Assembly (NCBI GenBank): GCA_023436395.1
Contig: JAEZJJ010000066.1
Span: forward strand, 1 to 64,000
DNA length: 64,000 bases
Source: Bacillota bacterium
GTDB taxonomy: Bacteria > Bacillota > Clostridia > Lachnospirales > Cellulosilyticaceae
Reading direction: 5' to 3'
Below, piece after piece: positions 7,395 to 15,596 of this stretch; position 1 is the stretch's first letter, and every line of letters begins with the position of its first letter. The translations under genes were made by a program, and so were the position numbers. Below the pieces are notes generated by a model that had not been told where the DNA came from, did not search any database, and saw only the letters and a list, made by a program, of their open reading frames with translations.

Positions 7395-10382
7395 ATGAAG
7401 AAGAAAAAGGAAGAATTAGATGTAGACTTTATTACAAAAGAAGAATTAATTCAGAGATTAGAAATTTCAGATACTACTATTAATATTCAATATGCATTTG
7501 AACAGTTAAATACTAATTGGAAGGTAGAATCTATAAGACAAGAAAGAAAAAGATTATACAAAGTAAGTGATGTAGAACGAATAGAGAAAGAAGTAAAAGA
7601 TTTTTATGATAGAATTTATTGTTTAGATGAAATTAAAGCGAGATTGCCTCAAATGAGTCCCGTTCAACTATTTAATCTGTTTCAATTTAAAAAGATATCA
7701 GATAAGTATAATAAATTTCTCATGTCTACCTATAATCCCGGTAAAGAACAAATATATGTTGAAAAGGAATATGCAGATAAAATACTTTTAAAGATAGAAA
7801 AAGTACAAATTCAGGATACTAAAGATGAAGCAATATATTTTCAAGGTAAGTACTATTATACTATTGAAGGTATAAGAAAAAGATTTTGTATTCCACCGGA
7901 AACATCAGATGACAATATATGTCGATCATGCAGTATGGGCAATATTACGAGCAAAAAGATACGTGCTGCTTTGATTGGTTTTGGAAGCGTTAATCATGTT
8001 AAAACCTTATATTTAAAGGAAGAGATAGATGATATATGGAATCGAATACAATATATTCAGGAGAATTATTATCCCAAGAATGAATTAAAAAACATAAAAA
8101 AGACTCTTATACATAAATTTAACGAAGTATTAGAAATAGAACTACTCCTATGTAAATGGATTACCATTATGGGTGGACCAAAGGGTAATAAAATTTATTA
8201 TAAAAAAACAGAAGTTGATGGATATATAAATAATATTAGTGAAACATATAGTTATCTAGAGGCTATAGAGAAGTTATGTGTATCGAGATATAAATTTAAA
8301 GAAATTGTTGAGAATTACAATATAGAAAGTATTAAGATAAATGGAAGAAATAAATATTACAAAGATGCTATAGATGAACTGTTTATAAGAAAACAGAAAT
8401 TTTATGATCAATATATGACCATAGCGGAGATCTGTGAGTATTTAGATGTGAATAACATTAATCCTTATATGATTAATGGAGAAGTTCTTGTAAGACACCC
8501 TATACCTTTATATGCCCAAGATACTAAGCATATACTGGCAAAATTTGTGTATGCAAAAGAGGATGTTTATAAAAGAATTAAAGAATATAATGATAAATCT
8601 ATAAGGGAGTATCAAGTGGGGTTAAGTAGTGCACAAAAGGTGGCATTAGGAGAGTCACCTAGTATAACATTTTATGCTAGATTAAATACCCATACAGGAT
8701 GGGATGGATTTGATGATGAAAGCAAATATACTGAAAAATCTTGGTTCCAATTTGTAGAAGCATGGCTATCTAGAACCAATGCAACAAAACAACGAGTTAA
8801 TTTGTTGATTAATAAATTAGTAAAAACTACACCTTTGATAAAAGACATGCTTATTAAAAATAGTAAGGCAGAAGTTTATATGCTTACAGGAAAAGAAATT
8901 GAGTTATATATGAAGGGTATAAATATCCAATATATTTGCTATGTTATAGAACTTTATATGAAGGATGTGGCAATAAATTGTACACATAAGGGGAAGAGAA
9001 TAAAGCCTCAGGATATTCCATTGGCTGAAAAAGTGTGTACAAAGAATAAGAATACTAAGAGGAATGAAGAGGAAGACATTTATTCTTTTGAGGAGTATCA
9101 ACTTGTTTTCAATTACTGCATAGCTATTAAGGAACATGTAGAAAGAGGTATTCATGATTTTAAGGCGACTGGGAAAAAAAGATACTTTTCAATGTGGCTA
9201 TATGTAATAGTACATTTAAATAATGCTTGGCGACATGGAGATATAGTGGATTTTCCTATTATTGAGGTTGGAGATTTAATTGATGAGTATAAAATCTCAG
9301 ATATTGAGTGGTTTTTGAATAATGAAGTAACTCTAAAAATGAGTAGAAGAGTTATGCTTAGAGTTCATCAGTGGGAGATAAAGATAGCTAAGACGAAAGT
9401 TGAAGGAGCATTCTTTTGTTCTGATCTTGTTATGCCAGCATTTGCAACGGCTGTATTGATACTATTTTTATTGTGGAAAGATAATGAGTTATATAAAGAT
9501 AGATTTATTGACTTTAATACGAAATATAATAAACCCCATAAAGGACACAAAGATAAATTCTTTTGGGCAGAAGAATTTAAAGATTTTAATTTTTTATCAC
9601 TCAAATTCAATAGAACTGTAATGACATATACCTATTATATTTCTAATCTATCAGGAGATCAAAAGTCATTGCTATATGCAGCCAAATTAAGGGGGCATAA
9701 AAACAAGATGACCACAATTTCACACTATGTAAAAGTAAATAAAAAGGCTATTGATCAATTAAGTTTACAACTTTTAAAGAGAGGAGAGTTTGGATTTGTA
9801 ACAGCAATGCTTATAAATAGACTAAATGGGGAAGAACTTGGATTTGAGGATTTAACCCAAAAAGTTGAAGCCATTAATAATAATTTTGGACACATAGTGA
9901 AAGTTAACAGTGCTATAGGTTTTTTAAATACGCTAAGAAGTGAGCAAAGGGAAGTGTTTCGTCAAATAAATAATATGACATTTGAGGAAATACAGGAATT
10001 ACTTACAGATATATATCTTAGAAAGGTCCCATCAAAAGACTCAAAGGAAATCTTATGTGCATATGGACGCGATAAATGCATAGATCATAATAAAGCTTGT
10101 TTTGATTGCATGTATCATATACCTACTATTTATTCATTAACATATTTATATGGAGTTTTATGCCAAGATATAAAGGAATATTCAAGATGTACAATGCCGG
10201 CTAAGAAAATAAATATTCTTTTTAGAATTGAGAGGAAGAAACAGATTATTAGGGAAGCTATGGATAAATTTGGGAAGGAAGCTGTATATGATTGCTTTGA
10301 ATGCACAAGGGAAGAATTTATCAATATGCTTGCACAGTTACCAAGTTCTTCAGAAATAGCACTGTTATTGGAGGAAAGATAA
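7395..10382 (+). CDS. Large tyrosine-recombinase-like protein 2 (TnpB-like), 995 aa
   Basis: Start ATG behind AGGAGAAATAAGAGATCA. The first ~580 residues contain several short helical segments resembling repeated DNA-binding modules (for example ITKEELIQRLEISDTTI, MTIAEICEYLDV). The catalytic-like region has NNAWRHGDIVDF (Arg ~613), a degenerate H-x-x-R box KFNRTVMTY in which Lys replaces His, and LRGHKNKMTTISHYV (His ~767, Tyr ~776). The C-terminus has a Cys cluster (GRDKCIDHNKACFDCMYH) that could bind zinc. At 995 residues it is much longer than Tn554 TnpB (~630). Probably a recombinase partner with a specialised DNA-binding N-terminus; whether it is itself catalytic is uncertain. Confidence 0.8.
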   Translation: MKKKKEELDVDFITKEELIQRLEISDTTINIQYAFEQLNTNWKVESIRQERKRLYKVSDVERIEKEVKDFYDRIYCLDEIKARLPQMSPVQLFNLFQFKKISDKYNKFLMSTYNPGKEQIYVEKEYADKILLKIEKVQIQDTKDEAIYFQGKYYYTIEGIRKRFCIPPETSDDNICRSCSMGNITSKKIRAALIGFGSVNHVKTLYLKEEIDDIWNRIQYIQENYYPKNELKNIKKTLIHKFNEVLEIELLLCKWITIMGGPKGNKIYYKKTEVDGYINNISETYSYLEAIEKLCVSRYKFKEIVENYNIESIKINGRNKYYKDAIDELFIRKQKFYDQYMTIAEICEYLDVNNINPYMINGEVLVRHPIPLYAQDTKHILAKFVYAKEDVYKRIKEYNDKSIREYQVGLSSAQKVALGESPSITFYARLNTHTGWDGFDDESKYTEKSWFQFVEAWLSRTNATKQRVNLLINKLVKTTPLIKDMLIKNSKAEVYMLTGKEIELYMKGINIQYICYVIELYMKDVAINCTHKGKRIKPQDIPLAEKVCTKNKNTKRNEEEDIYSFEEYQLVFNYCIAIKEHVERGIHDFKATGKKRYFSMWLYVIVHLNNAWRHGDIVDFPIIEVGDLIDEYKISDIEWFLNNEVTLKMSRRVMLRVHQWEIKIAKTKVEGAFFCSDLVMPAFATAVLILFLLWKDNELYKDRFIDFNTKYNKPHKGHKDKFFWAEEFKDFNFLSLKFNRTVMTYTYYISNLSGDQKSLLYAAKLRGHKNKMTTISHYVKVNKKAIDQLSLQLLKRGEFGFVTAMLINRLNGEELGFEDLTQKVEAINNNFGHIVKVNSAIGFLNTLRSEQREVFRQINNMTFEEIQELLTDIYLRKVPSKDSKEILCAYGRDKCIDHNKACFDCMYHIPTIYSLTYLYGVLCQDIKEYSRCTMPAKKINILFRIERKKQIIREAMDKFGKEAVYDCFECTREEFINMLAQLPSSSEIALLLEER

Positions 10383-10384
10383 AT

Positions 10385-12133
10385 ATGGGTGTAAGACAGC
10401 ACAAACTGATAGATAGTATAACAGAACAGATGAAAGAAGTTATAGAAGAATATAGTAAGAAGACGGATTTATTAAAAGAGTTAGAATATAAAACGGGGGA
10501 GAAAAATAAATTTGAACATAATACTTGGGTTGCATGGAACGAATATTCACGATGTAAAACACATATTAGTTTTGAAAAGTTTGAAGAGCTAATTACTGCA
10601 AATATTATAGATGAAATAGAACTAGATGTAATTAAATGTTTTTTTATATCCTTGATTGAAGAAGGATATAGTGTTAGTAGTCTGCGTACAAAAATAAACA
10701 GTATAGCGGAAATTATCAGGGAAACAGGTAATTTCAAACAAAGTATTATTAATAATAAGTACATGGGACTCTCACAAGAGGAAATAAAGAGGGCAGTTAC
10801 TTCAGGAGTGATAGAATACTTCGAGTTTCTAGAATATAATGAGCTTCTTACTAAAGAACAGGTAATGTTTTGTGATAAGCTAGAAGGTGTTAATAAATAT
10901 GAACTAAATATACCAGAATCAGCTAGAATATTACCTCCAGCTGAAGATGTATTTAAAACTGGCTTTTATATAGAAAAATTTTTTATGGAAGAAAAAGATA
11001 AAAAGCTTAAAGCATATTTTTATCCAGTATATATTTGGTGGAAAATAACAAATGTAATTCCAATGAGGGCATCTGAATTTGCTTTTAAACTAAATAAGGA
11101 TTGTCTAGTACAAAAAAACAAAAATTACTATTTGAAAGTAAATCGAATTAAGCAAAGTAAACGCAAGACTAAGTATGATAAAAAGAAAATTCCACTATTG
11201 GAGGAAATTCAAATAACAGAAGACAATGCAATGATGTTAAAGGAATACTTAATGATAGCTAAAGAGGATAAAGAAAGAAATACTTTTTTTTCATATAAAA
11301 CGCTTAAAAGATTAGGGACAGAGCTTAAAAAATATGGAGTACGAACATATTTGTTAGAGGAAAGAACAGAGGAATTCGTATTGAGAGACTTTTCGGTACT
11401 CCTAGATGAATTTTATACAATTATTATTAGGGAAAAATATAAAGATAGGAGTATTGGACAACAATTAAAACCAGGAGATACAAGACACTTGGCTTTTTGT
11501 TCGTTAAAATTGCAAGGACTATCTGAAGTTGAGATTGCTTTAATGGGTGGACATAGACATATACATTCACAGGGACATTACATTGGACATACAGAGTATT
11601 ATAGATCATTAGAAATGTTAAAGTACTTAAGAAATTCAAAGTTACTAAAAGAAGAGACAGAGAATAATATTAAAAATATTATTTTTAATAAAAGTAGAAC
11701 TTCACCCAAACATATAAAAGATAGCATTAGGACAGAAGAAGGCATAGGATATTGTATGGCTGAAGTTGATGGGAAAGATGATATATGTGAGCATCCTAGA
11801 TGTTGTATATTTTGCAGCAAATGGTGGTGTGCACCCACCGCTATAAATTTTGACAGGGCAGTTCAGTATATTGAAAATGATTATATAGGATTATTAGAAA
11901 CTATGATTATTGAAGGAGAAAAAACATTAAAAAAAGTAATGCAGACTAGTAGAGTTGTATGTGTGGGTGACCTAATTGATATAGAAAATTCGGATGTTGA
12001 AGAAATTCGAACACAAGGAAGAAAAATTAAAAGTTATGCTGATGAAATAGTGCGTATGAAACTAAAGTTATTGGATTTATCCTATAACGTAGATAAGAAT
12101 AAAGGGGAGATATTGTGGCTAGACCAAAAATAG
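10385..12133 (+). CDS. Tyrosine recombinase-like protein 3, 582 aa
   Basis: Start set at ATG 10385 (GGAGGAAAGATAAAT upstream, overlapping the end of gene 2); an ATG at 10301 lies inside gene 2 and lacks a ribosome binding site. The catalytic domain shows VIPMRASEFAF (Arg ~229), GDTRHLAFCSL (Arg ~366), MGGHRHIHSQGHYIGH (His ~389, Tyr ~398). A Cys-rich segment follows (CEHPRCCIFCSKWWC), a likely zinc-binding knuckle like that in TnpB-type recombinases. Translation is probably coupled to gene 2 (2-bp gap) and to the next gene (19-bp overlap). Presumed member of a three-recombinase transposition complex. Confidence 0.82.
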   Translation: MGVRQHKLIDSITEQMKEVIEEYSKKTDLLKELEYKTGEKNKFEHNTWVAWNEYSRCKTHISFEKFEELITANIIDEIELDVIKCFFISLIEEGYSVSSLRTKINSIAEIIRETGNFKQSIINNKYMGLSQEEIKRAVTSGVIEYFEFLEYNELLTKEQVMFCDKLEGVNKYELNIPESARILPPAEDVFKTGFYIEKFFMEEKDKKLKAYFYPVYIWWKITNVIPMRASEFAFKLNKDCLVQKNKNYYLKVNRIKQSKRKTKYDKKKIPLLEEIQITEDNAMMLKEYLMIAKEDKERNTFFSYKTLKRLGTELKKYGVRTYLLEERTEEFVLRDFSVLLDEFYTIIIREKYKDRSIGQQLKPGDTRHLAFCSLKLQGLSEVEIALMGGHRHIHSQGHYIGHTEYYRSLEMLKYLRNSKLLKEETENNIKNIIFNKSRTSPKHIKDSIRTEEGIGYCMAEVDGKDDICEHPRCCIFCSKWWCAPTAINFDRAVQYIENDYIGLLETMIIEGEKTLKKVMQTSRVVCVGDLIDIENSDVEEIRTQGRKIKSYADEIVRMKLKLLDLSYNVDKNKGEILWLDQK

Positions 12134-12807
12134 AGGTTGATGAAAAAGAAGTTGATGAGATAATAAATCTTAAACTTAATGAATTGAGCGGGGTTAAAGG
12201 GAGACTAACTTATAACAATGTATGGAATTTTAATAAAGAATTAGTCAAAAATAAGATATTAAATTATAAAGGCAATCAATTTAGGTTATATGGATACACT
12301 TTTTGGGCAGCTACATATAATGGCATTGACTATATAGGTAAACAAAAAATTGATGAGATAAAAAGTCAAGATAGCTTTATATTAGCAGGCAAAGAGTTTG
12401 TTACTAAAATGCAAGATTTAATTGTGATATTTGATAAGTATGGAACTGATGATAGAGAGGGACGGCTTCTAAGAGAAAAAATATTAAGGCTATTTGAAAA
12501 AGATCGGATACAAATGCAATATTTACAAAAGGAATTAGAAGTAGAAGTAAATAGAAATAAGGAGCTGAGTGCTTCGCTTACAAAATTCCAAGATGATTAT
12601 TTAGAAATGTTTTTTGAAAGTAATGATTCTAATAATTCTTTGCCAAATGTTATGCAACTATCTAAATCAGGTGACGAAGTGTTAAAACATAAATTAACAG
12701 AGATGTTTCCTAATAGATTACAAGAAATTGAACGAAAAAATGTATCATCACTTTCTAAGAAAAAATTGAGTAAAAGGTATGAGGAATTAGAAGGACAAGG
12801 CTTTTAG
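12115..12807 (+). CDS. TnpC-like accessory protein of the recombinase operon, 230 aa
   Basis: GTG start preceded by AAAGGGGAG; overlaps the end of recombinase 3 by 19 bp, which indicates translational coupling. The N-terminus (MARPKIEVDEKEVDEIINLKL) and residues 20-70 look like a compact helical DNA-binding domain; residues ~100-165 predict a coiled coil (FEKDRIQMQYLQKELEVEVNRN). In Tn554 the third gene, tnpC, encodes a small non-recombinase protein that influences orientation and efficiency of transposition; assignment of this gene to that role is by position and size class only, not by recognised homology. Confidence 0.6.
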   Translation: MARPKIEVDEKEVDEIINLKLNELSGVKGRLTYNNVWNFNKELVKNKILNYKGNQFRLYGYTFWAATYNGIDYIGKQKIDEIKSQDSFILAGKEFVTKMQDLIVIFDKYGTDDREGRLLREKILRLFEKDRIQMQYLQKELEVEVNRNKELSASLTKFQDDYLEMFFESNDSNNSLPNVMQLSKSGDEVLKHKLTEMFPNRLQEIERKNVSSLSKKKLSKRYEELEGQGF

Positions 12808-13143
12808 TACCTGATATTAGCGTTTAATTGAGCCGTGAGACAGGTTTGAGTATTTGATGTATAAATTTAGCATCTGATATATATTAATGTGTATTGGGGT
12901 ACAGAGAGGCTTAAATGATTAAGAGGATAAAATCTATAAAGTAAAAGAATAAGCTAGGAGCCTGGATGAGATATATTCAAACATCTAGCTTACATATCTT
13001 TATATAATAAAGCAATTATGCTTATTATTTATATGAACAGTTTACTAAAAATCTGAATTTAGAGCATAAACGCATTATGCGTGGTAGGCATATAGAATGG
13101 CATCTATTATTTTAACCCTGACAATTCACTTAAAGTAATTAAA
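12808..13143. other. Non-coding 340-bp stretch inside the element
   Basis: No convincing coding sequence on either strand. It contains an imperfect hairpin at about 12953-12994 (AAGCTAG...CTAGCTT with internal GGATG/CATC pairs), which may be a terminator or a folded RNA for the recombinase operon. Nothing else recognised. Confidence 0.4.
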
Positions 13144-13145
13144 GT

Positions 13146-13182
13146 AAGGCATTATGATCAAATCATAATGCCTTATTTTTTA
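13146..13182. terminator. Bidirectional terminator between recombinase operon and minus-strand operon
   Basis: AAGGCATTATGAT pairs perfectly with ATCATAATGCCTT around a 3-nt loop, followed by ATTTTTTATTT; the A-rich upstream flank allows function on the other strand too. Confidence 0.8.
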
Positions 13183-13218
13183 TTTAAAGACATAATTATA
13201 ATTAGCAGAGTCTATTTT

Positions 13219-13848
13219 TTAAATAGCAATTGTGGATTCCTTATTAGGGGAATGTTTAATATCATCAGGTATACAAGCAATTGAGGGGGTAATTTGTATG
13301 GAAGGGGTGAATTTGTAGGCACTTAAAAAGTCAAAGGTAGTATCTAATGTATTATATTCATATACTTGGTCATCATTGAATAAGACTAAGGCATCATTCC
13401 TAATTGGAGGCTTTCTATTTATAGTTGTATACCAAAGACGTTTACATTCATAAATCTTATCATGTTCAGTTTGTTCAATTAAAGTGGAATTAAGAAAATA
13501 AGTTGTAGAGCTTAATTGACGTATTACTAGTCGTTCTAGCATATTATTAAGAAAATTATCCATGCTTATCATTAATAAATCTATTATTAATGATGAGTCA
13601 ATTTTAGCGGTATCTGTAAGGTAAACAAAACGTCTGTACAGCCTTTTTTTAAGAGAGCGTTTAATGACTTCTACAGGAGTTTTACGATTGAGATAATATT
13701 GTTGTTGATTTACAGGAAGCTTACCTCCTATATCATGAATTAAATTTAAATAGACATCTACAGAAGGAATATCTCTTAGATTTCTTCGGTGATCATTCCA
13801 ATAATCTACGGCGTCTAGAAATTGTACTATAGTTAAGTTTGAGGACAT
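13219..13848 (-). CDS. Hypothetical element-borne protein, 209 aa
   Basis: Minus strand; ATG at 13848 lies 10 nt after GGAGG (a GTG two codons earlier is possible). Mostly helical in the first 130 residues, with a basic patch (SLKKRLYRRFVYL); the last 70 residues are more polar. No motif recognised. It is the last gene of a three-gene minus-strand operon whose promoter region faces the XRE regulator, suggesting an accessory or regulatory module of the element rather than a housekeeping gene. Confidence 0.55.
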   Translation of the reverse strand: MSSNLTIVQFLDAVDYWNDHRRNLRDIPSVDVYLNLIHDIGGKLPVNQQQYYLNRKTPVEVIKRSLKKRLYRRFVYLTDTAKIDSSLIIDLLMISMDNFLNNMLERLVIRQLSSTTYFLNSTLIEQTEHDKIYECKRLWYTTINRKPPIRNDALVLFNDDQVYEYNTLDTTFDFLSAYKFTPSIQITPSIACIPDDIKHSPNKESTIAI

Positions 13849-13922
13849 ATCCACAATACCTCCATATATGTATTTTTTTTACAAGTAAAGTTAAAAATAA
13901 ATACCCATAAAGGGTGGCTAGC

Positions 13923-14234
13923 TTATATTTTGAGTGATAAATAATAATTAAGAGCATCAGTAGTTATATTTAGTAGCTCTGCTTGCTCAGTTGCAGATAG
14001 AAACTCATGTGTTTCAATAAATAAGCATACTACATATGCTCGTCCCTTGTCTCTAATTTGTTCTTCTTGTAACCATAATTGATAATATTGTAAGAGGGTA
14101 TCTACTTCATCCAAACAGATATTTAATTGACGAGCTAGAGAAACCTTATTAGAGCTTTTTTTATAATAAGAGTCTAACCAGTTCATAAAGAAATCAATTT
14201 TACCTTGAGTAAATAAATCTTGTGTTCTAGTCAT
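13923..14234 (-). CDS. Small HTH-like element protein, 103 aa
   Basis: Start placed at the ATG at 14234 because AAAGGAGGT lies 9 nt upstream; an earlier in-frame ATG at 14276 is inside the preceding small gene. Two helical segments look like helix-turn-helix units (SLARQLNICLDEVDTLLQYY and TEQAELLNITTDALNYYL), so a DNA-binding function is likely but unproven. The first codons overlap the end of the 51-aa gene by 8 bp, implying translational coupling. Confidence 0.55.
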   Translation of the reverse strand: MTRTQDLFTQGKIDFFMNWLDSYYKKSSNKVSLARQLNICLDEVDTLLQYYQLWLQEEQIRDKGRAYVVCLFIETHEFLSATEQAELLNITTDALNYYLSLKI

Positions 14235-14382
14235 CTTGTTGATTACCTCCTTTTTGTGTATAGGTTTGAATTGCATATAGAATTTTGCATAGAGAAAGTA
14301 GCTTTATGAGGGATTCTTCATCTAGTAGAGATAGTTGATTTTCATTTAGGAATAGTATTTGTTTAACATCAGTATTTCTCAT
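14227..14382 (-). CDS. Short 51-aa protein at the head of the minus-strand operon
   Basis: Reads MRNTDVKQILFLNENQLSLL and continues to a TAG at 14227. ATG at 14382 is preceded by TTAGGAGGAATTT, an excellent ribosome binding site. Its 3' end contains the ribosome binding site of, and overlaps by 8 bp, the next gene. Helical, slightly acidic; function unknown. It is real by the strict ribosome-binding-site and overlap architecture despite its length. Confidence 0.6.
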   Translation of the reverse strand: MRNTDVKQILFLNENQLSLLDEESLIKLLSLCKILYAIQTYTQKGGNQQDD

Positions 14383-14531
14383 AAATTCCTCCTAAGGTTT
14401 GTAGTGATACACAAAAATGTTTATATAGTTACATATTAGTTTAAAAATTCGAACAAGTCAATATATATATAGGATAATTGTATTTACATATAAAAACATA
14501 GTTGGTAAAATGAAAATTAGGAGGAATGCAC
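14383..14531. promoter_or_regulatory. Divergent promoter/operator region between minus operon and XRE gene
   Basis: 149 bp of AT-rich DNA holds both ribosome binding sites and presumably both promoters. No operator is clear enough to draw; the arrangement (repressor gene divergent from a small operon) is typical of repressor-controlled modules on mobile elements. Confidence 0.4.
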
Positions 14532-14891
14532 ATGGATTTTTCAGAAAAAATGAAGCTTATTCGTTGTACTTATAATTTAACACAAGAAGAATTTGCTAAG
14601 AATATAGGCATATCAAGATCTAATCTTGTTAATATTGAGAAGGGGCGAGTTAAGCCAACTCCTGTACTTATTAACTATCTTTCTTTAGCATATAATATAG
14701 AAAAAAGGTGGCTGCAGGATGATACAGTACCGATGGTTGATAACATACCTATAAATAATAAAGAGATAATAAATGATATCATATTTTATTATAATCAACT
14801 TAATGAGGAGTATAAGGAATTTGTAATTAATCAAATGAAACAATTGGTAGAATTACAATCTAAGATAGACACTAATATTACTAAAAGATAG
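14532..14891 (+). CDS. XRE-family HTH transcriptional regulator, 119 aa
   Basis: Start at ATG 14532, seven bases after AGGAGG; the ATG two codons earlier is too close to it. Residues ~5-60 form a Cro/CI-type HTH (MKLIRCTYNLTQEEFAKNIG, SRSNLVNIEKGRVKPTP). The C-terminal ~55 residues are helical and probably mediate dimerisation. Placed divergently from the minus-strand operon, it likely represses that operon and itself. The stop codon sits inside the stem of its own terminator. Confidence 0.85.
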   Translation: MDFSEKMKLIRCTYNLTQEEFAKNIGISRSNLVNIEKGRVKPTPVLINYLSLAYNIEKRWLQDDTVPMVDNIPINNKEIINDIIFYYNQLNEEYKEFVINQMKQLVELQSKIDTNITKR

Positions 14892-14937
14892 AATACTTAC
14901 CTAGATTAATAGTTATATCAGGTCAGTATTCTATTTG
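14887..14937 (+). terminator. Terminator of the XRE gene
   Basis: AGATAGAATACT and AGTATTCTATTT form the stem with a 27-nt loop, followed by TTTG; it overlaps the stop codon. Confidence 0.55.
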
Positions 14938-14973
14938 TATATTAGGGAAAAAATAAAGAGGAAATTTTATTTT

Positions 14974-15465
14974 GGCTCTGTTAGATAAATTTGTTGTTAA
15001 TAAATTAAAAGAATAGGTCTTGCTATATGTTATAACATAAGCAAGACCTATTCTTTTAGCCAGTAATATATTCATCTTAAATTATCTTGATATCAATGTA
15101 GCATATTAGTCATGTAATTTTGATATAGTTCATGTGATTATTATGATATTTTAACTAGACTAGACTACTTACGTAGTCAAGAGATTATCATGCAAGGTTA
15201 TCTAAGTGCTATGGATGAATACTATAAAACTATGAAGAAATATGAACACGCGAAACGTACATATGTGATTAAATTATTAGAGTTGCCTAAAGAATTATGA
15301 ACTACATTTAATGCCATGAATTTCACAGATTGTGAATTCCTAAAGAATGTCAAGAATGTTTAGAAAATAATAGTGCTTCTGAATGAGGTTTGGTATAATA
15401 ATCAATTAAATTAGACCAGAAATAGAGAATTTTAAACAATAACAACACTAATGTCTAACATAGCC
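14974..15465. mobile_element. Decayed IS or MITE-like element with 26-bp terminal inverted repeats
   Basis: The left end starts GGCTCTGTTAGATAAA and the reverse complement of the right end starts GGCTATGTTAGACATT; 20 of the first 26 positions match. The flanks carry TTTTATTT on both sides (offset by one base on the left), consistent with an 8-bp target duplication as made by IS1595-type elements. Inside there is no intact transposase, only broken short reading frames, for example MQGYLSAMDEYYKTMKKYEH at 15190-15300, and a strong hairpin near the left end. The size of 492 bp suggests an internally deleted copy. Confidence 0.6.
15007..15057. terminator. Strong hairpin inside the decayed IS
   Basis: AAAAGAATAGGTCTTGC is the perfect reverse complement of GCAAGACCTATTCTTTT 17 nt later, and the loop itself can pair further. 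Works as a bidirectional terminator between XRE and mod-res. Confidence 0.65.
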
Positions 15466-15596
15466 TTTTATTTAAAGCTACTAATATGTCTAACAGAGAT
15501 GTTGAAAAAATTATAATTTAGCATAAAAGTATATAATTTTGTGTTAAAATAAATTTATAATTTAAATACGATAAATTTATTTTCAGGAGGTATAAA

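Noticed and set aside
12953..12994. Riboswitch or group II intron fragment downstream of the recombinase operon
   Set aside because: Only one imperfect hairpin; no catalytic domain V or known aptamer sequence recognised.
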